Part shown: one piece after another, positions 1 through 8,413 of the stretch
Position numbering within the stretch: position 1 is the first letter of the stretch
Layout of the letters: each line of letters starts with the position of its first letter
Assembly: GCA_017517845.1 (NCBI GenBank)
Contig: JAFWXW010000038.1
Span: forward strand, 99,394 to 163,393
DNA length: 64,000 bases
Origin: Paludibacteraceae bacterium
GTDB taxonomy: Bacteria > Bacteroidota > Bacteroidia > Bacteroidales > Paludibacteraceae
Direction: 5' to 3'
Position numbers and translations under genes: made by a program
Notes under the pieces: model-generated
Told to the model about the DNA's origin: nothing
The model's input: only the letters and a program-made list of their open reading frames with translations
The model's database searches: none

Positions 1-1249
1 CCTCTATATTTAGTCTAGTACCTTTACATTCTGGACAAACCACTGTTCTAGAAAAATTTTCTGCCCAACGTTCAGATGCAGAAGAAGCATCTGCCTCCAA
101 CATTAGTTTAATGTATTCTACCAATCCGTCAAAAGTGCTAGCATAATCACTAAGTCCAGATACTGTGCTTTTGGTAATCAATCTATCATCAGAACCATTT
201 ACTATTTTGTTTATAAGTTCTTCTGGTAAATCTTTTATTGGTGTTTTCAGATTACAATCATAAAGTGCACACAGGGCTTCTAGCTGCATAAACACACTAG
301 CTGCCTTATATTTTCCTAATGGCTCTATACCACCTTCTGCTATACTTAATTCTTTATTTGGAAATAATTTATCCCTATCTATCTCACTAACATAACCCAA
401 TCCATTACATTTGGGGCAATATCCTCTAGGTGAATTAAATGAAAAATTATGAGGAGCTGGTTCTGAATATGCGATTCCACTCTCTGGACACATCAAGTTT
501 TTGCTAAAATAACGAATATCTGAACCATCTTTTTCTATTACAGCACATAAACCACCTCCTTGTGTCATGGCAATAGAAAGTGACTGAATTAATCTTTTCT
601 CATTTTCTGGATTGACCTCCAATCTATCTACCACTAGTTCTACATCGTGAATTTTATATCTATCCAGTCTCATATCTGGTAAGACTTCTTGTAATTCACC
701 ATCTATTCTTACCCTTAAAAATCCTTTTTTTCTTAAACTCTCAAATAATTCACGATAATGACCTTTTCTTGCCCTCACAAGTGGAGCTAAAAGATAGATT
801 TTCTTCTTATTATAATCTTTATATAGGATTTCTAATATTTGTGCCTCGGTATATTTTATCATTGGTTTGCCAGTAACATACGAGTATGCTTGACCTGCTC
901 TGGCAAACAACAGACGAAGAAAGTCATAAATTTCTGTGGTAGTTCCCACTGTAGAACGTGGGTTTTTGTTGGTAGTTTTTTGCTCTATCGCAATAACAGG
1001 ACTAAGTCCGTTGATTTCATCTACTTCTGGGCGTTCTATATTACCTAGAAAATTACGAGCATATGCAGAAAATGTTTCTATGTAGCGACGCTGTCCCTCT
1101 GCATAAAGAGTATCAAATGCCAATGAAGATTTACCACTTCCACTAAGTCCTGTAATAACAGTGAGTTTATTATGAGGAATCTTAACATCAACATTTTTTA
1201 AATTATGCTCCCTCGCCCCGTATATTTCTATGTATGTTTGCTCGCTCAT
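1..1249 (-). CDS. uvrA: UvrA, excinuclease ABC subunit A (N-terminal part)
   Basis: Damage-recognition ATPase of nucleotide excision repair, which works with UvrB and UvrC. The reverse strand translates without interruption from an ATG at 1249 (MSEQTYIEIYGAREHNLK) to the window edge, about 416 codons of a family that is usually about 940 residues. The first Walker A motif (GLSGSGKSSLAFDT) follows soon after the start. A CPxC...CxxC zinc module (LMCPESG..., YCPKCNGLG) and the RLNIE stretch near the edge are typical UvrA features. The start lies 2 bp after the rnpA stop, so the two genes are probably co-transcribed. The C-terminal two thirds lie outside the window. Confidence 0.97.
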   Translation of the reverse strand, partial: MSEQTYIEIYGAREHNLKNVDVKIPHNKLTVITGLSGSGKSSLAFDTLYAEGQRRYIETFSAYARNFLGNIERPEVDEINGLSPVIAIEQKTTNKNPRSTVGTTTEIYDFLRLLFARAGQAYSYVTGKPMIKYTEAQILEILYKDYNKKKIYLLAPLVRARKGHYRELFESLRKKGFLRVRIDGELQEVLPDMRLDRYKIHDVELVVDRLEVNPENEKRLIQSLSIAMTQGGGLCAVIEKDGSDIRYFSKNLMCPESGIAYSEPAPHNFSFNSPRGYCPKCNGLGYVSEIDRDKLFPNKELSIAEGGIEPLGKYKAASVFMQLEALCALYDCNLKTPIKDLPEELINKIVNGSDDRLITKSTVSGLSDYASTFDGLVEYIKLMLEADASSASERWAENFSRTVVCPECKGTRLNIE

Positions 1250-1251
1250 AT

Positions 1252-1599
1252 TTATGTGGTTTCTATCTTTTCCAATGCCTTAATTACAGACATCTCCAAA
1301 GTGGAAAAATCTGCCATTTCATCAGAAGAATATATAAATGCGATATCGTATTTCAAGTCTCTTTTGTTTAATCTATATGCCTCTCTCAACCTACGTTTGA
1401 GTAAGTTTCTATCCACTGCATGTTTAAAAAATCTTTTTGGCACTATAACCATTATCCTTGTGGGTAGTCCTTCTTCTGACTGAGCCTTATACACCACTCT
1501 CAAAGGGTGTACATATACACTCTTTTTCTTCCCTGCAAATAGATTTTCTGTATCTGCAGTTCCGTGAAGTCTTTCTATTTTCTTTAAAGTGTTAGGCAT
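1252..1599 (-). CDS. rnpA: Ribonuclease P protein component
   Basis: Protein subunit of RNase P, which helps the catalytic RNA process pre-tRNA 5' ends. The product has 115 residues, the usual length. The signature arginine-rich helix is clear in the second half (VDRNLLKRRLREAYRLNK, the RNR motif), preceded by the conserved PKRFFKHA segment. The gene follows hemD, as in many Bacteroidetes, but an intrinsic terminator lies between them, so rnpA may have its own promoter or depend on readthrough. The next gene downstream is uvrA, 2 bp away, rather than the yidD gene I would expect next to rnpA. Confidence 0.95.
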   Translation of the reverse strand: MPNTLKKIERLHGTADTENLFAGKKKSVYVHPLRVVYKAQSEEGLPTRIMVIVPKRFFKHAVDRNLLKRRLREAYRLNKRDLKYDIAFIYSSDEMADFSTLEMSVIKALEKIETT

Positions 1600-1638
1600 A
1601 AATAACGCATAATCCCTTTGACATGCTCAGGGACTAAT

Positions 1639-1672
1639 AAAAAAATATCCCAAAAATACGAATTTTTGGGAT
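1639..1672 (-). terminator. Intrinsic terminator after hemD
   Basis: An 11-bp perfect stem (ATCCCAAAAAT / ATTTTTGGGAT) with a 4-nt loop at 1647-1672. On the minus strand it is followed by a run of seven T (1640-1646). It lies 22 bp downstream of the hemD stop and upstream of rnpA, so it should end or attenuate the DUF4271-hemD transcript before rnpA. Confidence 0.8.
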
Positions 1673-1694
1673 AAATATAGAGTTTAAAGTAAGA

Positions 1695-2456
1695 TTATTT
1701 TTTATTTACTTTGTTTTCCTTCAAGAATAGGTCTATTGCAGCTGTTATAGAAGGTGTTTGTGGATTTGGAGCACTTACATCCAATCTCCAACCAGCTTCT
1801 TCCACTGCTTTTGCTGTTTTGGCACCTAGAGCAGCTATAGCAACTTCACCTTGTTCAAAGTCTGGATAATTTTTCTTTAATGAATTTATTCCCTCTGGTG
1901 AGAAAAATACTACCATATCATAATCAAAAGGCTTGCCCTCTGCAATATCATTACTTACTGTTTTGTAGAAAGCAGCTTTGGCACAAGTAATTTTATTTTC
2001 TTCTAATACAGAAACAAAATTATCTTTATTAACATCTGCCACTGCCACTAAATATTTTTCATCTGCGTGGCGTTTAATTTGTGGTAAAAGTTCTTCCACC
2101 TTGTTTGTTTCTACTGGAGGAAAGAAAACTTTACGTTTACGATATTGGATATATTTTTGCAGGTAAGAAGCTATCTTTTCTGATACGCAGAAATATTTCA
2201 TAGTATCTGGCACTGTATAACGCATTTCTTCACATAAACGGAAGAAGTGATCTATCGCAGTACGAGCTGTGAAAACGATAGCGGTAAAATCCTTAACTTC
2301 TACGCGTTGAGCTCTAAATTCTTGTAGAGAAAGACCTTCTACTTTGATTAGAGGCTTGAATACTATCTCAACACCATATTTTTTTTCTATATCAAAGTAT
2401 GGAGATTTATCTCCTGCTGGTTTTGGTTGTGAAACCAATATTTTCTTTATCTTCAT
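1695..2456 (-). CDS. hemD: Uroporphyrinogen-III synthase (HemD family)
   Basis: HemD closes the linear hydroxymethylbilane to uroporphyrinogen III in haem/tetrapyrrole synthesis. The product has 253 residues. It has the two-lobed HemD pattern: an N-terminal KKILVSQPKP strand, FTARTAIDHFF in the first lobe, and VVFFSPEGINSL followed by AALGAKTAKAVEEAGW in the second. Sequence conservation in this family is low, but these blocks and the position next to a DUF4271 gene and rnpA fit the Bacteroidetes arrangement. The start lies 6 bp after the stop of the DUF4271 gene, which implies one transcript. Confidence 0.88.
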   Translation of the reverse strand: MKIKKILVSQPKPAGDKSPYFDIEKKYGVEIVFKPLIKVEGLSLQEFRAQRVEVKDFTAIVFTARTAIDHFFRLCEEMRYTVPDTMKYFCVSEKIASYLQKYIQYRKRKVFFPPVETNKVEELLPQIKRHADEKYLVAVADVNKDNFVSVLEENKITCAKAAFYKTVSNDIAEGKPFDYDMVVFFSPEGINSLKKNYPDFEQGEVAIAALGAKTAKAVEEAGWRLDVSAPNPQTPSITAAIDLFLKENKVNKK

Positions 2457-2462
2457 CGGGAT

Positions 2463-3089
2463 TTAAATTGTATATAACACCATTTCACCTATAGCCTTTT
2501 GTGCTACTAGCAAGGGTAAAATTTCGAGGGTGCAAAGATACAAAATAAAATGCAAAGTCAATTCTAATCTACTAAAAAAATATTTAAAAAGAAGATAACA
2601 ATATGAAAATGCAACGATTGCATAAAATATTATAGTGAGAATAATCCATGCTATATGGGTAATTTCTGGAGTAAACCTCAGAAAAATAAACATAATAAAG
2701 GAGAATATCCCCCCTATTGCTACTAGTCTTACATATTGATTGAGAATATTATTAGATTTTTTCCCATAAAAACAAGAAAAATAAACTCTCATAATAGTGA
2801 GTTTTAGCAATAAAAACACAGATAAGATGGCATAAAATATAAAGAAATTCTCCACAGAGAAAGTCTGTGGTTGTACATATTGGAGAAATAATAGAGAATA
2901 ACCTAACAACCCTATCACAGTTATAAAAATCTGAATAGAGTGTTCTCTTAATGTTAGTTTTTGGTATCTATAATAATAGCCAAATGCACTCACAAGTTGT
3001 CTAAAGACGAAATTATCTTTCTCTTTAAACAAATATGTGAGCGATATGCATACCGCTAAGAAGATTGATATTATTGTGATGTTGCTCAT
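2463..3089 (-). CDS. DUF4271 family inner-membrane protein
   Basis: A hydrophobic protein of about 208 residues with several membrane segments (for example YSLLFLQYVQ, FFIFYAILSVFLLLKL, GGIFSFIMFIFL, HIAWIILTIIFYAIVAFSYCYLLF). The sequence and the place just upstream of hemD match the DUF4271 family of Bacteroidetes. Its function is unknown. I chose the ATG at 3089 (MSNITIISIF). An in-frame start at 3119 would add ten residues encoded by a dispersed repeat (positions 3099-3117) and is unlikely. Likely in an operon with hemD. Confidence 0.8.
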   Translation of the reverse strand: MSNITIISIFLAVCISLTYLFKEKDNFVFRQLVSAFGYYYRYQKLTLREHSIQIFITVIGLLGYSLLFLQYVQPQTFSVENFFIFYAILSVFLLLKLTIMRVYFSCFYGKKSNNILNQYVRLVAIGGIFSFIMFIFLRFTPEITHIAWIILTIIFYAIVAFSYCYLLFKYFFSRLELTLHFILYLCTLEILPLLVAQKAIGEMVLYTI

Positions 3090-3098
3090 ATTAAAGAC

Positions 3099-3200
3099 GC
3101 ACACCCTACGGGCGTGCACTATGGTATATATACTTACTACACAGGCGTTATCGCTACGCTCAACACCTGCCTACAAAAAAGGTTCATACCCTACGGGCAT
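3099..3200. repeat. Dispersed intergenic hairpin repeat (family R2), two hairpins
   Basis: Two related hairpins (GCACACCC TAC GGGCGTGC at 3099-3117 and CATACCC TAC GGGCATG near 3185-3201) frame a segment holding ACACAGGCGTTATCGCTACG. The same two blocks recur in reverse orientation at 62671-62735. The repeat lies between the argB stop (3202) and the DUF4271 start. Confidence 0.7.
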
Positions 3201-3201
3201 G

Positions 3202-3975
3202 TCAACCCTTAATAATGGTAGTACCTGTATCCTTGCCTATTTGAGAGGCTTCGGTGATTACTACTTTGCTAACACCTGCTTCCAATGCTCTGAAAGCATT
3301 ATCCAATTTTGGTATCATACCTCCACTGATAATGCCTTCTGCTTTATATTTTTCATAAAGTTCTGGAGTAATCTCCGAAATTACACTATCATCATCGTCT
3401 GGGTTGTAAAGTACACCTTTTTTCTCAAAACAATAAACAAGGGTGGTTTCAAATTTTTCAGACAGTGCTTTGGCTGTTTCACTCGCAATAGTATCTGCAT
3501 TGGTATTAAGAAGTCCATGAACTTTTGAAAACGAAAGTGGAGCAAGCACAGGCACGATATCTTGTTCCAACAATAATGCAAGTTTGTCTGCATCTACTTT
3601 TTTCACATCACCTACAAAACCATAATCTATAGTTTCCACTGGGCGTTTGTCACTTTGTATTACACAAAGGTCTGCACCCGTAAGTCCAAGAGCATTCATA
3701 TCTCTTTTTTGAAGACCCACTACAATACCTTTATTAACCAAACCTCCATAAACCATAGTTACCACTTCTAGGGTTTCGGCGTCGGTAATACGTCTGCCAT
3801 CTACCATTTTACTTTCTATACCTAGTCGAGTAGCAATGGCTGTTGCAGAACGACCACCACCGTGAACTAAAACTTTTTTACCTTCTACTGTTGAAAAATC
3901 GTCCAATAAAGTGTTTAGTGACTCAGGAGTTTCTACTATCTTTCCCCCTACTTTTATAATAGTTAGTTTTTCCAT
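3202..3975 (-). CDS. argB: Acetylglutamate kinase family (N-acetyl/N-succinyl-glutamate kinase)
   Basis: Amino-acid kinase that phosphorylates the gamma-carboxyl of N-acylglutamate, the second step of arginine synthesis. The product has 257 residues, normal length. Visible motifs are KVGGK near the N-terminus, VHGGGRSAT at residues 37-45, VDGRRITD at 58-65, NTNADTIA in the middle, and ISGGMIPKLDNAFRAL before the C-terminus. Because the carbamoyltransferase at 51625 has the N-succinylornithine signature, the true substrate may be N-succinylglutamate; this is inferred from context. The start lies 4 bp after the trmH stop. An R2 repeat follows the stop. Confidence 0.93.
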   Translation of the reverse strand: MEKLTIIKVGGKIVETPESLNTLLDDFSTVEGKKVLVHGGGRSATAIATRLGIESKMVDGRRITDAETLEVVTMVYGGLVNKGIVVGLQKRDMNALGLTGADLCVIQSDKRPVETIDYGFVGDVKKVDADKLALLLEQDIVPVLAPLSFSKVHGLLNTNADTIASETAKALSEKFETTLVYCFEKKGVLYNPDDDDSVISEITPELYEKYKAEGIISGGMIPKLDNAFRALEAGVSKVVITEASQIGKDTGTTIIKG

Positions 3976-3979
3976 AATC

Positions 3980-4513
3980 TTATTGTAATTTTAATTGTGT
4001 AAATATATTCCAAATAGTCAATGCTCCTGCCACAGAAACGTTAAGTGAATGTTTAGTACCAAATTGCGGAATTTCTACGGTTTCATCGCATAAATCCACC
4101 ACTTCTTGTTGCACTCCTTTCACCTCATTTCCTAGGATAATGGCATATTTTTCATCCTTGTTTAAGGATAGTTTTTCTAGCGAAATACTATTTTCGGTTT
4201 GCTCCACCGCAAGCACTTTGTAACCCTCTTCATGCAGTCTATCAACCACATCCTTTGTCTCTGCTACATACTCCCATAGCACACTATCTTCTGCACCCAA
4301 TGCTGTTTTATGAATTTCTGCATTTGGAGGAGTAGAAGTAATACCACAAAGATAGATTTTTTCTACGATGAAAGCGTCGCTTGTTCTAAAAATAGACCCT
4401 ACATTGTGCAGACTTCTCACATTGTCCAAAACCACCACAAGAGGAAGTTTTTCTGCTGCCCTAAATTCCTCAACATTTAGTCTATTTAATTCTATTACAG
4501 ATAATTTTCTCAT
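3980..4513 (-). CDS. SpoU/TrmH family RNA 2'-O-methyltransferase
   Basis: AdoMet-dependent ribose methyltransferase of the SPOUT knot superfamily, acting on tRNA or rRNA. The product has 177 residues from the ATG at 4513 (MRKLSVIELNRLNVEEF). Three SpoU motifs are visible: LDNVRSLHNVGSIFRTSDAF, IILGNEVKGV, and IPQFGTKHSLNVSVAGAL. A longer in-frame start at 4597 would run through the divergent promoter region and into argE, so I rejected it. The exact target nucleotide cannot be read from the sequence. It is first in an operon with argB. Confidence 0.88.
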   Translation of the reverse strand: MRKLSVIELNRLNVEEFRAAEKLPLVVVLDNVRSLHNVGSIFRTSDAFIVEKIYLCGITSTPPNAEIHKTALGAEDSVLWEYVAETKDVVDRLHEEGYKVLAVEQTENSISLEKLSLNKDEKYAIILGNEVKGVQQEVVDLCDETVEIPQFGTKHSLNVSVAGALTIWNIFTQLKLQ

Positions 4514-4531
4514 TTTATTGAAATCAATGCA

Positions 4532-4559
4532 CAAAAATAGTGTTTTTTTATTAAATTTG
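4532..4559. promoter_or_regulatory. Divergent promoter region of trmH-argB and argE
   Basis: Two Bacteroidetes-type -7 boxes point away from each other. On the minus strand TATTTTTG (4539-4532) lies 18 bp before the trmH ATG. On the plus strand TAAATTTG (4552-4559) lies 23 bp before the argE ATG. I see no convincing -33 TTTG for either. Confidence 0.6.
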
Positions 4560-4582
4560 TAACCAAATATGTATTTTTTACA

Positions 4583-5641
4583 ATGACAGCGGAACAAGCA
4601 TATAAACTACTACAAAATATGATAGAAATTCCTTCTCTGAGCAGGGAGGAAACAGCAGTAGCAGACTTTATTCAAAACTATTTGGAAAATCTGGGACTAG
4701 AGATAAGCAGAGTGGGAAACAATTTGTTTTCTATTTGCAAAGACTACTCAGAAAGCAAACCAACAATACTTTTAAATTCACATATCGACACCGTGAAGCC
4801 ATCGGCTCTATGGACTAAAGACCCATTCAAAGCCACAGAAGAAGATGGAAAACTATATGGACTTGGTGCCAATGATGCAGGTGCGTCTGTGGTTTCCTTA
4901 ATAGCCACTTTTGTAAACCTAACAGCAAAACCTCAGCCATATAATCTGGTTTTAGGTATTTCTTGTCAAGAAGAAGTATCTGGCAAAGAGGGAATGGAAC
5001 TACTAATCACCAAGTTACCTAAAATAGATTTTGCAATAGTGGGAGAACCAACACAAATGCAATTGGCTGTAGCAGAAAGAGGACTTATGGTGGTAGATTG
5101 CAAGGCAAAAGGCAAATCTGGTCATGCTGCTAGAGAAGAGGGCATCAATGCCATATATGAAGCATTAGAAGACATTAATTGGTTCAAAAACTATAAATTC
5201 CCCAAGGTTTCTCCTATTTTGGGTCCTGTTAAGATGACAGTGTCAATAATTCAGGCAGGCACTCTGCACAATGTAGTTCCTGATAGTTGCACATTTACTG
5301 TGGATATTCGCCTAAACGAATGCTACACACACCAAGAAGTGTTTGACACTATACAAGCAAACATAAAAAGCGAGGCAAAGGCACGCTCTATGAGACTGAA
5401 ACCTTCGGCAACCGATATGAATCATCCTTTTGTGGTGGAATATCTAAAAACTGGAGGTGAAGTTTTTGGATCTTCTACCCTATCAGACCAAGCTCTTTTA
5501 TCAATTCCTTCGGTAAAAATTGGTCCTGGCGACTCTGCCCGTTCCCACACCGCCGACGAATATATCCGCCTTTGCGAAATTGAACAAGCGATAGAAACAT
5601 ATACGAAATTGTTAGATGGGTTGGAGTTAGTTAGGAGTTAG
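4583..5641 (+). CDS. argE: M20 family N-acyl-ornithine deacylase (ArgE-like)
   Basis: Zinc-dependent amidohydrolase that releases ornithine or citrulline from its N-acyl form in arginine synthesis. The product has 352 residues. Metal and catalytic residues of the M20 family are visible: SHIDTV (H67, D69), GANDAG (D98), QEEVSG (E130/E131), GEP (E155) and a C-terminal SHTADEY histidine. It is transcribed divergently from trmH-argB, which supports an arginine role. In a succinyl-type pathway the substrate would be N-succinylated; this is inference. The last residues (LELVRS) and the stop are encoded by a short GTTAGGAG repeat, so the C-terminal end may have been remodelled. Confidence 0.87.
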   Translation: MTAEQAYKLLQNMIEIPSLSREETAVADFIQNYLENLGLEISRVGNNLFSICKDYSESKPTILLNSHIDTVKPSALWTKDPFKATEEDGKLYGLGANDAGASVVSLIATFVNLTAKPQPYNLVLGISCQEEVSGKEGMELLITKLPKIDFAIVGEPTQMQLAVAERGLMVVDCKAKGKSGHAAREEGINAIYEALEDINWFKNYKFPKVSPILGPVKMTVSIIQAGTLHNVVPDSCTFTVDIRLNECYTHQEVFDTIQANIKSEAKARSMRLKPSATDMNHPFVVEYLKTGGEVFGSSTLSDQALLSIPSVKIGPGDSARSHTADEYIRLCEIEQAIETYTKLLDGLELVRS

Positions 5642-5646
5642 GAGAG
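5623..5646. repeat. Short GTTAGGAGT repeat at the argE 3' end (family R3)
   Basis: GAGTTAGTTAGGAGTTAGGAG: imperfect tandem units that carry the argE stop codon (5639-5641). Related runs lie at 47703-47734 (aroK stop) and 53721-53733 (just after the antiporter stop, reverse orientation). Confidence 0.6.
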
Positions 5647-5676
5647 TATAATTAGTGAAATCTTTTTATAAATATG

Positions 5677-5707
5677 TTGCAAAACATAAAAATAAGTATT
5701 ATCTTTG
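5677..5707 (+). promoter_or_regulatory. Promoter of the vWA-FISUMP-T9SS-RHS operon
   Basis: TATCTTTG at 5700-5707 matches the Bacteroidetes -7 box TAnnTTTG. A TTG at 5677-5679 lies 20 bp upstream, the expected -33 spacing. Transcription should start near 5714, which leaves a leader of about 24 nt before the TTG start codon. I see no other promoter of this type before the ends of the next five genes. Confidence 0.75.
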
Positions 5708-5737
5708 CAGCCGATTTAAACCAACCTAATTAGAGCT

Positions 5738-8413
5738 TTGAAAAGATTTATTATCACATACTTAACGTCATTGGTGTGTACTCTCTTCTTTTGCACTAAT
5801 GCACAAGTTTCTTCTTCAAAGTACAATCTTCAAATCATAAATGTTAATACTGAAAACTATCCTGAAGCTATATTTGTAGAGTTTACCGTAACAAATGAAA
5901 AAGGAGATTTTGTTCCAAATTTAACAGTTGATGATTTTATAGTAAAGGATAATGGAACAAAGAAATATGGTTGCAAACGTCTTGTACAAGACTTAAGTGA
6001 ATTAAGACTACCTGTTGATATAGTTTTTTTGGTGGATAATAGTTATAGTATGAATATAGCACAAGACAAGATAAACAATGCTATTCCTCTATTATTAAAT
6101 GGATTAAAAGACAAAGGAGATATCCGTGTTGCATTAGCGAGATTTGGGGAATCGGGATATACAGAAGACATTATAAATTGTGAAGAACATAAATGGGCAA
6201 CAATAGAAAAAAATAATTCAGGATTTACATTCACTCCATTACGAAATGATAAAGATATAACATATTTTAAATACTCTATTTGGTTAAAAAACAAATACGA
6301 TGGAGATTATGAACCTTTTTACAACGTATTACATTGGGCTTCACAACAAGATTTCGGATATAGGGCAGACGCATTAAAAATATTTATACTATTAGGAAAT
6401 GCAAGCATTGAACTAGACTATGGTAAATGGAATAATAAACCTTGTCCTTTAACACAAAAACATGTAGCAGATAAACTTTCCTTGTATGGTATACAAACAT
6501 TTGTAATCCAAGGAGATTCACATAAATCTGAATATGATACTATTATAACACAAACAAAAGGAGCTTTTTATGATATTAACGCTGCGAGTTATGATGGAAT
6601 ACTCACCAACATAACCGACAAAATAAAGGGTCGCTACATATTGAGATATTGTGTTGAAGAAGATGAAGAGTTAAATGAATGTAAAGACGTAAAAGAATCC
6701 AGCATAGTATATGAAGATAAAATAGCAATACGTCCTTATTATCCTGTCAAATCTGCTACTATTGAAAGAACTGAAGGTACTCGTTTATTGGATGACGCAC
6801 AAATACAATCTAATTCTCCTATTAATTTATCAGTTATTGTAAATAAGAATGGCAATGACATAGATAAGGTATCTTTATTTTACCGTTCTTCTGATGAAAC
6901 AACATTCACAAGGATAGATTACATTAACAGTTTTATTCTATCTGATAATCAAACGCAATACACTTTTTCTATACCCCAAAATGATGTAAAAGGAACTCAT
7001 ATTTATTATTATTTTGAAGCCGAGACAAGTGTAGAGTTTGAATATAAAAAATCAACTAAAATCACCTCTCCTGCATATACCCATGATTTCTTTACTTGGA
7101 ATATTGCAATAGATAAAAGTACCCCCCTAAAAATAGAGCATGTTACACATCAAATAGCACTGCCCTGCCAACCCCTGTTTGTTAGTGCTAATGTAGTAGG
7201 AGAAAAAGTAGCCTCTGTTGTACTTAAATATCGTATTGCAGACATTCCTACGGAATATAGAGAAATTCAGATGGCTAATTCTACTGATTCTGACCTATTC
7301 ATGGGAAGAATTCCATCAGATGGTTTAGCAGATAAAGCTATAGAATATTTCATTACCGCAACAGATTCTTCTGGAATACAGGCTCACTACGGTACTCCAG
7401 AAAAACCATGTCGAATAGATATTGATGAACTTACAATTGCATCAAGAAAAGACCCTATGGAGATAATCATCTATGGACTAGATAGAATTACCATAGGTTG
7501 TAATCCTATCACTGAAAAAGATACTATTGCGGCATATTATCCTATGAGATGTGGCGGAGCCGTAACGGATGTTCTTTGTTCGTATGCTACATGGGATAAA
7601 TTAATAAAAGGATTCCGCTTAACTGTTTATGGTACTTCAAGTAATAGCAATGTAAAAAATGGATTTGAAAAAGGTGATGATATTAAACTAAAACTTATTC
7701 AAAACGGCATAGATTATATTCTTGAAAATCATAATATCAAATATTCACCTAACGCACGAATCACAGATTTTCCATACATAGCAATTGGACCTAAAGAGCC
7801 AAAGGCTTCATTCTACATAGAAAATAAACAGATAGAAAGAGATTCAGACATTGATTTTGGCTTATGCGATAGAGAAACAACTAAAATCATTACACTTAAA
7901 AATACAGGTTGTGAAAATCTCTATATTAGGGACATTACATTAGATAACGAACTTTTTGAAATTAAGTCCTTTGAAACCGAAGCAGACAAAGAAGGAATAT
8001 TAAAGATACTAGCTCCGGGAGAATCAGTAAATATAGACATTTCATATACGCCAACTTTCGATGCAAATGCAACATTAGAAATACACACTAATATTCCTAG
8101 TGACCACATCTATCGTTTCACTTTAAGTGGTAAGAGTTTAACAGTAAGTCCTTGTGCTACACTAAAGATGCAACCACTCACTCCTAAATATGGGGAAAGC
8201 ATATCCCTTACTTTTGATACCAGACAAGAAAAAGAGATAGAAATTTTATTGAAAAAGGAATGCTCGTATAAAGTAGATTGGTCATATACACTAACACCTT
8301 CTGTAAGCACTCAAGAAGTGAAGATAGACAAACTATTAGAAATAGGTCATTACAAACTATCTTTTTATTCAGGTGATAACCTATGCGAATATTTATTTGA
8401 GGTAATAGAATGA
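5738..8413 (+). CDS. Secreted von Willebrand factor A domain protein
   Basis: An exported protein of 891 residues. It starts with TTG (an in-frame stop lies 19-21 bp upstream and no ATG intervenes), followed by a signal peptide ending near CTNAQ. A vWA domain spans about residues 90-300, with the MIDAS metal site D100-N-S102-Y-S104 (DNSYS). The middle (about 330-560) is made of Ig-like or beta-sandwich stretches. Residues about 700-815 (FGLCDRETTKIITLKNTGC...) look like a DUF1573/choice-of-anchor D domain. I do not see a clear T9SS tail. It is the first gene of a six-gene operon and overlaps the next gene by 4 bp (ATGA). vWA domains usually bind proteins or matrix; a surface adhesion or scaffold role is inferred. 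Confidence 0.85.
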   Translation: MKRFIITYLTSLVCTLFFCTNAQVSSSKYNLQIINVNTENYPEAIFVEFTVTNEKGDFVPNLTVDDFIVKDNGTKKYGCKRLVQDLSELRLPVDIVFLVDNSYSMNIAQDKINNAIPLLLNGLKDKGDIRVALARFGESGYTEDIINCEEHKWATIEKNNSGFTFTPLRNDKDITYFKYSIWLKNKYDGDYEPFYNVLHWASQQDFGYRADALKIFILLGNASIELDYGKWNNKPCPLTQKHVADKLSLYGIQTFVIQGDSHKSEYDTIITQTKGAFYDINAASYDGILTNITDKIKGRYILRYCVEEDEELNECKDVKESSIVYEDKIAIRPYYPVKSATIERTEGTRLLDDAQIQSNSPINLSVIVNKNGNDIDKVSLFYRSSDETTFTRIDYINSFILSDNQTQYTFSIPQNDVKGTHIYYYFEAETSVEFEYKKSTKITSPAYTHDFFTWNIAIDKSTPLKIEHVTHQIALPCQPLFVSANVVGEKVASVVLKYRIADIPTEYREIQMANSTDSDLFMGRIPSDGLADKAIEYFITATDSSGIQAHYGTPEKPCRIDIDELTIASRKDPMEIIIYGLDRITIGCNPITEKDTIAAYYPMRCGGAVTDVLCSYATWDKLIKGFRLTVYGTSSNSNVKNGFEKGDDIKLKLIQNGIDYILENHNIKYSPNARITDFPYIAIGPKEPKASFYIENKQIERDSDIDFGLCDRETTKIITLKNTGCENLYIRDITLDNELFEIKSFETEADKEGILKILAPGESVNIDISYTPTFDANATLEIHTNIPSDHIYRFTLSGKSLTVSPCATLKMQPLTPKYGESISLTFDTRQEKEIEILLKKECSYKVDWSYTLTPSVSTQEVKIDKLLEIGHYKLSFYSGDNLCEYLFEVIE

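Noticed and set aside
839-1483. Plus-strand reading frames over uvrA and rnpA
   Set aside because: They are shadows of the clear minus-strand uvrA and rnpA genes, whose motifs (P-loop, RNR helix) are intact.
3037-3528. Plus-strand reading frame across the R2 repeat and argB
   Set aside because: Antisense to argB, low-complexity translation, starts inside DUF4271; explained by repeat and shadow.
8160-8413. T9SS C-terminal domain on the vWA protein
   Set aside because: The end (GHYKLSFYSGDNLCEYLFEVIE, in pieces) is beta-rich, but lacks the usual spacing and glycine/lysine pattern of type A or B tails; left unassigned.
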